Below, piece after piece: positions 1-6,585 of a stretch of 12,687 bases of DNA. Below the pieces are notes generated by a model. That model was not told the DNA's origin and ran no database searches. It was given only the letters and a program-made list of their open reading frames with translations. The position numbers were made by a program, and so were the translations under genes. The stretch's first letter is position 1. Each line of letters begins with the position of its first letter. The DNA comes from an uncultured Lachnospiraceae bacterium (GTDB lineage Bacteria > Bacillota > Clostridia > Lachnospirales > Lachnospiraceae), in NCBI GenBank assembly GCA_900551235.1, contig URUU01000053.1, forward strand, positions 1 through 12,687. The letters are read 5' to 3'.

Positions 1-35
1 TCAAGGTTTTAAAGGATTTAGAACAATAAAAAACA

Positions 36-54
36 GGTAGTTTTTGACACTACC
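36..54. repeat. Short inverted repeat upstream of the HTH gene
   Basis: Six-base perfect arms GGTAGT (36-41) and ACTACC (49-54) flank a 7-base spacer, 24 bases before the start of the helix-turn-helix gene. A dyad here could be an operator for that protein or a small leader hairpin. There is no T-run after it, so it is not a terminator. The arms are short and could occur by chance. Confidence 0.25.
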
Positions 55-78
55 ATATCATAAGAGGGGGCATTCAAA

Positions 79-720
79 ATGACGATCCACGCATACCAAG
101 AAATTTATCTGAGTAATGCACAGGCGGCACTGAGAGATGCTATTGATTATGCGGTTAATATTTGTAATATTCCGGGAGAAGATTTTATAAAGCTGTTTGT
201 TGTAAGTTCTGTGAGTAAACGTATAGAAAATGGAGAGCCGGCTTATCTGGCCGGGAAAAGTGGAATTGAGATTGTAAATCAGGTGCTTGAAGAAACCATG
301 GGACGGACCCGGATGACTGAGGCGGTGGCAAGATACGAACGTTCCTGTGAATATTGGATTGGCTGGGCAGTTGCTTATTATCAGTGGTATTCCGGAAGAA
401 GATTCAGGGAGATATTTCAGGCAATCTCTTTTGAAGATTTTCAGAAAATGTACTATACACTCCACGAAGCTGATATCAGCAAATTTACGGATATTGCAGA
501 TGCAAGAGTTCGAGAGTATTTTTCGGAAACGAATCTGAAACGTATTCGTATGCTTGGCAGCTGTACACAGGCAGAATTGGCGAAGCGTTCCGGTGTCGGT
601 CTGCGTTCCATCCAGATGTATGAGCAGCGAAATAAGAATATCAATAAGGCAAGTGCGGAAACATTATATCGTCTTTCAAAAGTCCTCGGATGTACGATGG
701 AGGATTTGATTGAAAAGTGA
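79..720 (+). CDS. XRE-type helix-turn-helix protein with uncharacterised N-terminal region
   Basis: This 213-residue protein ends in a good XRE-like DNA-binding domain at about residues 153-213: LKRIRMLGSCTQAELAKRSG, a recognition-helix region around VGLRSIQMYEQ, then YRLSKVLGCTMEDLIEK. The first 150 residues match no domain I can name. They start with a helical segment (about 10-70) and contain an aromatic stretch YWIGWAVAYYQWYSGR (near residues 93-108). The start at 79 is supported by AGAGGGGG at 63-70, eight bases upstream. It is probably a cytosolic transcription regulator or the antitoxin-like half of a two-gene system. A partner would have to lie left of the window, since nothing credible follows it. 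It is separated from the B12-controlled operon by its own intergenic region, so a functional link is not implied. The DNA-binding domain is well supported; the role is unknown. Confidence 0.8.
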   Translation: MTIHAYQEIYLSNAQAALRDAIDYAVNICNIPGEDFIKLFVVSSVSKRIENGEPAYLAGKSGIEIVNQVLEETMGRTRMTEAVARYERSCEYWIGWAVAYYQWYSGRRFREIFQAISFEDFQKMYYTLHEADISKFTDIADARVREYFSETNLKRIRMLGSCTQAELAKRSGVGLRSIQMYEQRNKNINKASAETLYRLSKVLGCTMEDLIEK

Positions 721-917
721 CTTCATGATGATTGCTATATATACCGAAATGGAATATATATGCGGCGGATGCAATTTGTGGAGAAGAATATTTTTACAAG
801 AAAATCAAACTTTTTATGACAAAACAGAATCGGAAAATGGATAGGAAGCCCCGAGATGATGTCAAATATCTGAAAAATCAATCTTTTAAGATATAACAAA
901 AAGGAATATGTGTTTCG
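721..917. other. Intergenic stretch without a convincing gene
   Basis: The region is AT-rich. It holds one small open frame (725-844, 39 residues, starting MMIAIYTEME) that lacks a good ribosome binding site and resembles nothing I know. No T-tailed hairpin is visible after the HTH gene, so where that transcript ends is unclear. Confidence 0.5.
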
Positions 918-949
918 TTGACAAAATATAAAAAAGGTGTGAATATAAA
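918..949 (+). promoter_or_regulatory. Candidate sigma-A promoter of the B12-controlled operon
   Basis: A perfect -35 hexamer TTGACA lies at 918-923. Possible -10 elements are AATATA at 942-947 (18-base spacing) or TATAAA at 944-949 (20-base spacing). Transcription would begin at about 953-957, shortly before the first paired strand of the riboswitch aptamer, which fits. The -35 is strong, while the -10 choice is uncertain. Confidence 0.55.
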
Positions 950-980
950 ACTATATGTTCATATAGTCGGCGTTTAAGCC

Positions 981-1144
981 GCAGAAAATAAGTTCGAATA
1001 TACATTCGATGAAAAGGGAATCCGGTGAGAGTCCGGAACGATCCCGTCACTGTGATAGCTGGTTCAGAGCGGATACCACTGGAAATTTTTGGGAAGGTGC
1101 TTTGGGTGTGAATGCTGAAGTCAGGAGACCTGCTTATTTTTTGT
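981..1144 (+). ncRNA. Cobalamin (B12) riboswitch aptamer
   Basis: All the conserved blocks of the cobalamin riboswitch family occur in order: AAAAGGGAA (1012-1020), the GGTGAGAGTCC hairpin region (1024-1034), GATCCCGTCACTGTGAT (1040-1056), the ACCACTGG element (1076-1083), GGGAAGG (1091-1097) and the B12 box GCTGAAGTCAGGAGACCTGC (1114-1133). The closing P1 helix is visible: 981-992 pairs with 1133-1144 over about 12 base pairs with two G-U wobbles. The element binds adenosyl- or related cobalamins in the nascent mRNA and normally lowers expression of the downstream genes. It sits 174 bases before the first structural gene, with a terminator between. Ligand subtype cannot be told by eye. Confidence 0.94.
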
Positions 1145-1187
1145 CACAGAGAATTCTTGCGGAAGACGAGAAATTCTTACCTGAAAA

Positions 1188-1264
1188 ATTCCATGTTATA
1201 TTTATGGGAATAGTATACCTGCTGAGGGGTGAGAATAAAGTCGGATGTATATCCGGCTTTTTTT
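1188..1264 (+). terminator. Riboswitch expression platform with intrinsic terminator
   Basis: The terminator is a 10-bp stem, 1237-1246 with 1251-1260 (core GTCGGAT/ATCCGGC with one G-U pair), with loop GTAT and a run of seven T at 1258-1264. A smaller hairpin, ATTCC 1188-1192 with GGAAT 1207-1211, precedes it. Lying between the aptamer and the first gene, this is most simply a cobalamin-dependent premature terminator. I could not settle which upstream strand serves as antiterminator. The sequence ACCTGCT occurs both in the B12 box region (1128-1134) and in the platform (1217-1223), which may matter for alternative pairing. Confidence 0.85.
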
Positions 1265-1317
1265 GCGCGGAATTTTATCTTAGTCGGAGCAGATGAAAGG
1301 AGAAAGGATAAAAAATT

Positions 1318-2937
1318 ATGAGAAACAAAAAGAAATGTATCAGTTTAACTCTTGCAGCAGTACTTTTACTGACGGGCTGCGGCGGTGGAACTTCCAATAA
1401 CAACAGCAGCGATACTTCTGCCGCAAACAGCAGCAGCGACACTTCCGCGGCAAGCACCGGAGATAAGAAAGTACTTACTTTCGGATGTCAGATGTATACC
1501 GATGGTATTGTAAATACCGTTACGGATGAGAATGGCGGATGGAACGCTATGCGTTACGGTATCACCGAGGGTCTGTTCAAATTCAACGACAGCATGGAAG
1601 TTGAGCCATGGCTGGCAGAGAGTTATACGGTAAATGACGAGCATACCGAGTGGGTCATCACTCTGAAAGACGGTATCAAATTCTCTGATGGCTGCGATCT
1701 GACTCCGACAAAAGTAAAAGAGTATTTTGAGTATCTGAAAGAGATGGGACCGAGTGGTTCTGCAAAACCTCAGAAATATCTGGAGTTTGAGGCAACGGTA
1801 ACTGCTGATGATGAGGCAAACACTCTGACCATCCAGACCACTCAGCCGTATGCAAACCTTCCGGGACAGCTGGCACATCCGACCATGGGAATTGTTGATG
1901 TGGCAGATACCGAAAACTTTGATAATGGTACGATCGGAACAGGTCCGTACATGATCGATACCTTTAATGGCGTAGGTGTTGGATACGATCTGGTGGCGAA
2001 CCCGAACTACCGTGAGGAAGTTCCGTATGATGAAGTAAAACTGATGTACATGGGTGATGCTTCTGCTAAGACCATGGCTCTGCAGAGCGGACAGGTTGAT
2101 CTGGTAGAGAACATCACCAACGTATCGGATATTCAGGATTTCAAAGACAACCCTGATTTCACCGTAGACATCGCTTCCGGTGTTCGCTGTGGTTTCAGCT
2201 GGATGAATTTTGACGGTGTTCTTGGCAATAAGACTCTGCGTCAGGCAATCCTGATGGCGATTGATTATGACACCATCTGTCATTCCAAGACGATCGGAGA
2301 TCTGTATACGCCGGGATTCTCCGTACTGCCGTCTACGTTAAATTATGGATACGACAAACTGAACAACCCATATACCTATGATCCGGAAGGTGCGAAAAAG
2401 CTCCTTGACGATGCCGGTATCGTAGATACGGACGGAGACGGAATCCGTGAGATCGACGGAGAAAACATCAACCTGCACTACGTTTCTTATGAGAACCGTC
2501 TGCTGAATGATTTCTCCAATGCACATATCCAGTATCTGGCAGAGATCGGTATCGGATGCACCGCAGATTACGGCAGTTCCGATGACCAGTGGAGCAAACT
2601 TGCTGCCGGAGACTATGATTTCAACAATAATAACTGGATCACCGTAGGTACCGGAGACCCATATGCATACATGGCAAACTGGGCAACGGACACTACTTAC
2701 TGCGGATATTCCAATCCGGAATATGATAAGCTGTTTGAACAGCTGAAGAGCGAGATGGATGAGGACAAGCGTGCAGATCTGATTTTCCAGATGCAGCAGA
2801 TCCTGGTAGATGATGCAGCTGTTCTGATCGACGGTTACTACAACTCTTCCATGATCTACTCTAAAAATGTGGGAAATGCACATATCCATACTGCAGACTA
2901 TTACTGGCTGACCACCGAGATTACCCCGGCTCAGTAA
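1318..2937 (+). CDS. NikA/DppA-like ABC transporter substrate-binding lipoprotein (SBP_bac_5 family)
   Basis: This 539-residue surface lipoprotein captures the substrate for the importer encoded just downstream. The signal peptide carries the lipobox LLLTGC, with Cys21 as the lipidated residue. An S/T/N/A-rich tether follows (about 25-49), then a family-5 solute-binding fold. Hallmarks include EPWLAESYTVNDEHTEWVIT, KDGIKFSDG and IGTGPY; by memory these resemble E. coli NikA more than oligopeptide binders, as does the ending TTEITPAQ. His522 and His524 form an HIH pair near the C-terminus. Cys and aromatic residues sit in ATDTTYCGYSNPEYD, where NikA appears to carry its metal-chelate histidine. 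The start has AAAGGA at 1304-1309, eight bases upstream. It is the first gene after a B12 riboswitch, which favours cobalt, nickel-type chelates or a corrinoid-related ligand over general peptides. The family call is firm; the substrate is inferred. Confidence 0.93.
   Translation: MRNKKKCISLTLAAVLLLTGCGGGTSNNNSSDTSAANSSSDTSAASTGDKKVLTFGCQMYTDGIVNTVTDENGGWNAMRYGITEGLFKFNDSMEVEPWLAESYTVNDEHTEWVITLKDGIKFSDGCDLTPTKVKEYFEYLKEMGPSGSAKPQKYLEFEATVTADDEANTLTIQTTQPYANLPGQLAHPTMGIVDVADTENFDNGTIGTGPYMIDTFNGVGVGYDLVANPNYREEVPYDEVKLMYMGDASAKTMALQSGQVDLVENITNVSDIQDFKDNPDFTVDIASGVRCGFSWMNFDGVLGNKTLRQAILMAIDYDTICHSKTIGDLYTPGFSVLPSTLNYGYDKLNNPYTYDPEGAKKLLDDAGIVDTDGDGIREIDGENINLHYVSYENRLLNDFSNAHIQYLAEIGIGCTADYGSSDDQWSKLAAGDYDFNNNNWITVGTGDPYAYMANWATDTTYCGYSNPEYDKLFEQLKSEMDEDKRADLIFQMQQILVDDAAVLIDGYYNSSMIYSKNVGNAHIHTADYYWLTTEITPAQ
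1402..1452 (+). repeat. Imperfect tandem repeat in the lipoprotein tether
   Basis: Two in-frame units, 1402-1425 and 1426-1452, encode NSSDTSAA and NSSSDTSAA. The second has one extra AGC codon plus silent changes. It lengthens the flexible linker between the lipid anchor and the binding domain. Low-complexity tethers of this kind are common in clostridial lipoproteins and may vary in length between strains. Confidence 0.6.
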
Positions 2938-2951
2938 GTTTAAGAACTGAT

Positions 2952-2991
2952 TACCCCCATCCGTGCCCCTTACGGCGGCAGTGTGGGGGTA
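2952..2991 (+). promoter_or_regulatory. GC-rich intercistronic hairpin after the binding-protein gene
   Basis: TACCCCCA (2952-2959) pairs with TGGGGGTA (2984-2991), and inside it CCGT (2961-2964) pairs with ACGG (2972-2975). Only three T follow, so it is not a full terminator. In ABC operons such a hairpin between binding-protein and permease genes often leaves more stable or more abundant mRNA for the binding protein. That role is inferred here from position. The remaining bases up to 3050 hold the permease ribosome binding site. Confidence 0.6.
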
Positions 2992-3050
2992 TTTCCGCAC
3001 GTAGGGGTTCATGCGTTTGGCTTGAATTTTAACAGAAAGGAGCTATTGTT

Positions 3051-3989
3051 TTGAATAAGAAACAGATTCTTCGCCGAATCTTTCAGATTGTGATCGTGCT
3101 GATCGGTATCAGTTTCGTGACGTTTTTGCTGACCTACCTGTCTCCGGGAGATCCGGTTCGTAACATGTTTTCCGCTACCGGTGTCATGCCGACAGAAGAG
3201 CTGGTACAGCAGACCAGAGACGAGATGGGTCTGAATGATCCGTTTTTCACCCAGTATTTCCGCTGGCTGTTTAACTGTCTGCATGGCAATTTTGGAAAAT
3301 CCTACAGCTTGAACAAACCGGTTGTAGAGCTGCTGGCAGCCCGTGTAATTCCGACGCTGAAACTGACACTGATGTCATTGATCCTGATGTTGGTTATATC
3401 CGTGCCGCTTGGCGTTGCTTCTGCATTGCATAAAGATGGAATTATCGATTATATTTGCCGTGCGGTAACCTTCGTTGGATGTGCCATGCCAAACTTCTGG
3501 GTAGGTCTTCTTCTGATGCTGCTTTTGTGTGTAAAGATTCAGATTTTCCCGGTTATCGCTTCCGGCGGTGACTTCAAGAGTCTGTTTTTGCCGGCACTGA
3601 CGCTGGCCATTGCAATGGCATCCAAATATACAAGACAGGTCCGGACAGCAGTTCTGGAGGAACTGAGTCAGGACTATGTCATCGGTGCAGAAGCCAGAGG
3701 TGTAAAACGTTCTACCATCATCTGGAAAAATGTATTTCCGAATGCATTGCTTCCGCTGATTACGATGCTTGGTCTGTCCATCGGAAGTCTTCTTGGCGGT
3801 ACCAGTGTTGTAGAGGTAATTTTCTCTTATCCTGGACTTGGAAATCTGGCCGTTACTGCCATTACTTCCAGTGATTATAACCTGATTCAGGGTTATGTGC
3901 TCTGGATGGCGTTGATTTATATGGTCATTAACCTGATTGTGGATGCATCCTATGTTTATATTGATCCGCGGATGAGATTGAAGAGGTGA
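3051..3989 (+). CDS. ABC transporter permease, NikB/DppB type
   Basis: This 312-residue inner-membrane permease forms half of the translocation channel. It begins with the family N-terminus, a first membrane helix (IFQIVIVLIGISFVTFLL) and the conserved SPGDPV motif. It has about six predicted helices. A cytoplasmic EAA loop, LEELSQDYVIGAEARGVKRS then WKNVFPNALLPL, docks onto the ATPase subunits. It ends in DASYVYIDPRMRLKR, the usual C-terminus of DppB/NikB proteins. The start is TTG at 3051, chosen because AAAGGAG lies eight bases upstream (3036-3042) and the N-terminus aligns with family length. The gene is 113 bases after the binding-protein gene, beyond a hairpin, and 4 bases before the second permease. 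Family assignment is secure. Metal-type rather than peptide-type specificity is inferred from the riboswitch and the NikA-like partner. Confidence 0.95.
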   Translation: MNKKQILRRIFQIVIVLIGISFVTFLLTYLSPGDPVRNMFSATGVMPTEELVQQTRDEMGLNDPFFTQYFRWLFNCLHGNFGKSYSLNKPVVELLAARVIPTLKLTLMSLILMLVISVPLGVASALHKDGIIDYICRAVTFVGCAMPNFWVGLLLMLLLCVKIQIFPVIASGGDFKSLFLPALTLAIAMASKYTRQVRTAVLEELSQDYVIGAEARGVKRSTIIWKNVFPNALLPLITMLGLSIGSLLGGTSVVEVIFSYPGLGNLAVTAITSSDYNLIQGYVLWMALIYMVINLIVDASYVYIDPRMRLKR

Positions 3990-3993
3990 GAAC

Positions 3994-4824
3994 ATGAAAA
4001 AGACGTTAAAATTTATGAAAGAACATAAGCAGTTTACCTTTTTTGGGATTCTTGCCGTTCTGATCATCCTGGCAGCTGTTTTTGCACCGGTACTGACAGG
4101 AGGCGTTGATCCGCTGAAAGGATCTCTTACAGAAGCACTGGAAGCACCGAGTAAAGAGCATATTTTCGGAACGGACAAAATGGGCCGTGATATTTATGCA
4201 CGTGTTATTTACGGAGCACGTGCTTCCCTGACTTCTACGTTTGGCGTGGTTATCCTGATCTTCCTGGTAGGAAGTGTAGTAGGTGTTATTGCCGGGTATT
4301 TTGGCGGTAAGATTGATGCGATTCTCATGCGTATTGCAGATATGATGCTGGCATTCCCGGGATTGGTTCTTGCTCTGGCCGTTGCAGGTATCATGGGTGC
4401 AAGTATCCGAAATGCCATTATTGCGATCGTGGCCGTTAACTGGACAAAATATGCCCGTCTGGCACGAAGTCTGGTCATGAAGATCCGTGACCGTGACTAT
4501 GTGGCAGCGGCAGTTGTGACAGGTTCGAAAACACCGTATATGCTGCTTCGTTATATGCTTCCGAACGCACTGCCGACGCTGATCATTACAGCGGCTACGG
4601 ATGTTGGTGGTATGATGCTGGAGATCGCAGCTCTGTCTTTCCTCGGATTTGGTGCAAAGCCGCCGACACCGGAATGGGGCTATATGCTGAATGAAGGACG
4701 TGCCTGCATGCAGTCTGCACCGTGGATGATGCTCTATCCGGGACTTGCTATTTTCCTGGTCGTTGTTGTATTTAATATGCTGGGAGATTCCATCCGGGAT
4801 ATCCTGGATCCGAGAGATGAGTAA
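3994..4824 (+). CDS. ABC transporter permease, NikC/DppC type
   Basis: The second membrane half of the importer, 276 residues. A first helix (FTFFGILAVLIILAAVFAPV) leads into the periplasmic segment with the family motif IFGTDKMGRDIYARVIYGAR. The transport domain carries the EAA loop IRDRDYVAAAVVTGSKTPYM and then LPNALPTLI. ALSFLGFGAKPPTPEWG is the usual late motif, and the protein ends with IRDILDPRDE, as DppC/NikC proteins do. Length is normal for NikC. AGAGG at 3982-3986 lies seven bases before the ATG and inside the end of the preceding gene, indicating coupled translation. It pairs with the upstream permease to form the heterodimeric channel. Confidence 0.95.
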   Translation: MKKTLKFMKEHKQFTFFGILAVLIILAAVFAPVLTGGVDPLKGSLTEALEAPSKEHIFGTDKMGRDIYARVIYGARASLTSTFGVVILIFLVGSVVGVIAGYFGGKIDAILMRIADMMLAFPGLVLALAVAGIMGASIRNAIIAIVAVNWTKYARLARSLVMKIRDRDYVAAAVVTGSKTPYMLLRYMLPNALPTLIITAATDVGGMMLEIAALSFLGFGAKPPTPEWGYMLNEGRACMQSAPWMMLYPGLAIFLVVVVFNMLGDSIRDILDPRDE

Positions 4825-4836
4825 GGAGGCAGGAAG

Positions 4837-5619
4837 ATGCTGAAAATTGATAATATTACAATCGCTTATAAAGACGTTCCTACCGTTGTGGATTTCAGTC
4901 TCGATATGGCCGGGGGTCAGATCGTCAGTCTGGTAGGAGAGAGCGGAAGCGGCAAGACTACTGTGATCCGTGCGGTTCTCGGACTTCTTGCCGGAGGCGG
5001 TAAAGTAACCAGAGGAGATATCCTTTTTAATGGGAAATCTCTCCTTAAGAATACACAGGAGCAGTGGAGGAATCTGCGAGGCAGTGAAATCTCCATGATT
5101 TTTCAGGACAGTGGTGCCATGATGAACCCGACCAGGAAAATCGGTGCGGTCTTTACTGAATATCTTCAGACTCACGAGAAGATTTCGAAAAAGGATGCAT
5201 GGGCAAAAGGAGAGGAAATGCTTGAAAAGATGCGTCTTCCAAGTCCGGATAATATTATGAGATCCTATCCGTTCCAGTTATCCGGCGGTATGCGTCAGCG
5301 TGTAGGTATTGCTATGGGAATGACCTATCAGCCGAAGCTTCTGCTGGCGGATGAGCCGACGAGTGCACTTGATGTAACGACTCAGGCACAGATCGTACGT
5401 CAGATGATGGAACTGAGGGATGATTACGGAACCGGTATTATTGTTGTTACCCACAACCTGGGTGTGGCAGCTTATATGTCTGACTACATCGTGGTTATGA
5501 AAGACGGTCATATTGAAGATCAGGGTGACCGCGACCATATCCTGCATCACTCGGAAAATGATTATACCCGCAGACTGTTAAGTGCGGTACCTTCTATGGG
5601 AGGGGAATCTTATGTTTGA
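4837..5619 (+). CDS. ABC transporter ATP-binding protein, NikD/DppD type (short form)
   Basis: This 260-residue ATPase powers the importer from the cytoplasmic side. Visible motifs are Walker A GESGSGKTT (34-42), Q-loop FQDSGAMMNPTRKIG, signature LSGGMRQR (148-155), Walker B LLLADEPTSALD (168-179) and switch His206 in VVTHNLGV. Unlike most DppD/OppD subunits of about 330 residues, it stops soon after the nucleotide-binding domain and lacks the C-terminal HPY/Cys domain. That length matches NikD-type subunits and is a further hint of a metal-type system. A strong AAGGAGG (4823-4829) sits seven bases before the ATG. The last 8 bases overlap the start of the next ATPase gene. Confidence 0.95.
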   Translation: MLKIDNITIAYKDVPTVVDFSLDMAGGQIVSLVGESGSGKTTVIRAVLGLLAGGGKVTRGDILFNGKSLLKNTQEQWRNLRGSEISMIFQDSGAMMNPTRKIGAVFTEYLQTHEKISKKDAWAKGEEMLEKMRLPSPDNIMRSYPFQLSGGMRQRVGIAMGMTYQPKLLLADEPTSALDVTTQAQIVRQMMELRDDYGTGIIVVTHNLGVAAYMSDYIVVMKDGHIEDQGDRDHILHHSENDYTRRLLSAVPSMGGESYV

Positions 5620-6583
5620 ACATGATGAAGTTGTTCTGGAAGCGAAGCATGTTACCCGCCGTTTCCCGGCGTCCGGCGGACGTACTTTGGTTGCCAATGA
5701 TGATATTAATCTGAAATTTTACAAAGGAAAGACACTGGGACTGGTAGGTGAATCCGGCTGCGGTAAATCTACGTTTATGCGATTTCTGGTATCACTGGAT
5801 ACTCCTTCCGAGGGAGAGATCCTTTACCGCGGCAAGGATATTACCAAACTGAAGGGGGAAGAACTGCGTCAGAACCGTCAGAATATCCAGATGGTATTTC
5901 AGGATCCGACCTCTTCTTTCAACCCGAAAATGAAGATCCGTGATATTGTATGCGAACCTCTTATGAACTTTAACCGTATCAGGAAGAGTGAGAAGGATGC
6001 AGCCTGCCGCCGTCTTCTGGAAATGGTAGAGCTGCCGGGAGATTTTGCAGACCGTTATCCGCACAATATGTCCGGCGGACAGCGTCAGCGTGTAGCCATC
6101 GCCCGTGCTCTGGCTCTGGAACCGGAGATTCTGATTCTTGATGAGGCAACTTCCGCACTGGATGTATCTGTACAGCAGACGATCATTGAACTGATCGTAA
6201 AACTTCAGAAAGAAAAAAATATTACCATCGGTTTTATCTGCCATGATATTTCACTGATCCAGTCCTGTGCACATGAAGTGGCAGTTATGTATCTGGGAAA
6301 TGTAGTGGAAGTGCTCCCTGCAAAAAATCTGTCAGAACATGCCGTACATCCGTATACGAGAGCACTGATCGGCTCCATTTTTGATATCGGCATGGATTTT
6401 GGCAAACCGATTGAAGAGATCAAGGGCGAGGCACCAAGCCCGCTGGATGTGCCGGCAGGCTGCCCGTTTCGGGGACGTTGTCCGAAAGCAACCGAAAAAT
6501 GTGCGGCGGAAAAACCGAAACTCCATCAGATCGGAGCAGATCACGAAGTGGCCTGTCATCTGTTTGATAAGGAGGATAAATAA
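5612..6583 (+). CDS. ABC transporter ATP-binding protein, DppF/NikE type with C-terminal oligopeptide/HPY domain
   Basis: The second ATPase of the heterodimer, 323 residues. Motifs are Walker A GESGCGKST (46-54), Q-loop FQDPTSSFNPKM, signature MSGGQRQR (153-160), Walker B ILILDEATSALD (173-184, with Ala in place of the usual Pro) and switch His211 in CHDISL. The C-terminal domain has HPYTRAL and four cysteines in CPFRGRCPKATEKC plus a later VACH; in some relatives this cluster binds iron-sulfur. ATG 5612 is chosen over an in-frame GTG at 5582 because GGGAGGGG lies just upstream at the right distance and because it gives translational coupling through the 8-base overlap with the preceding gene. 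It is followed 2 bases later by a second lipoprotein gene. Confidence 0.95.
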   Translation: MFEHDEVVLEAKHVTRRFPASGGRTLVANDDINLKFYKGKTLGLVGESGCGKSTFMRFLVSLDTPSEGEILYRGKDITKLKGEELRQNRQNIQMVFQDPTSSFNPKMKIRDIVCEPLMNFNRIRKSEKDAACRRLLEMVELPGDFADRYPHNMSGGQRQRVAIARALALEPEILILDEATSALDVSVQQTIIELIVKLQKEKNITIGFICHDISLIQSCAHEVAVMYLGNVVEVLPAKNLSEHAVHPYTRALIGSIFDIGMDFGKPIEEIKGEAPSPLDVPAGCPFRGRCPKATEKCAAEKPKLHQIGADHEVACHLFDKEDK

Positions 6584-6585
6584 CG

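Noticed and set aside
44..49. TTGACA as -35 of the HTH gene
   Set aside because: No acceptable -10 lies 16-18 bases downstream; that position falls in the G-rich ribosome binding site.
725..844. 39-residue frame after the HTH gene
   Set aside because: It has a weak start context, no family resemblance and no conserved feature; noted only as content of the intergenic stretch.
1009..1296. 95-codon plus-strand reading frame
   Set aside because: It lies across the cobalamin riboswitch and its terminator; conserved RNA structure explains this sequence and there is no ribosome binding site.
1366..2283. Long minus-strand frame opposite the binding-protein gene
   Set aside because: It is antisense to a clearly coding gene and its translation shows no recognisable domain or start signal. 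The same holds for the other minus-strand frames inside the operon, such as 4006-5175 and 9035-10039.
5582..5611. Upstream GTG start for the second ATPase
   Set aside because: ATG 5612 has a well-placed GGGAGGGG and a normal family N-terminus; the 10 extra residues would only lengthen the overlap.
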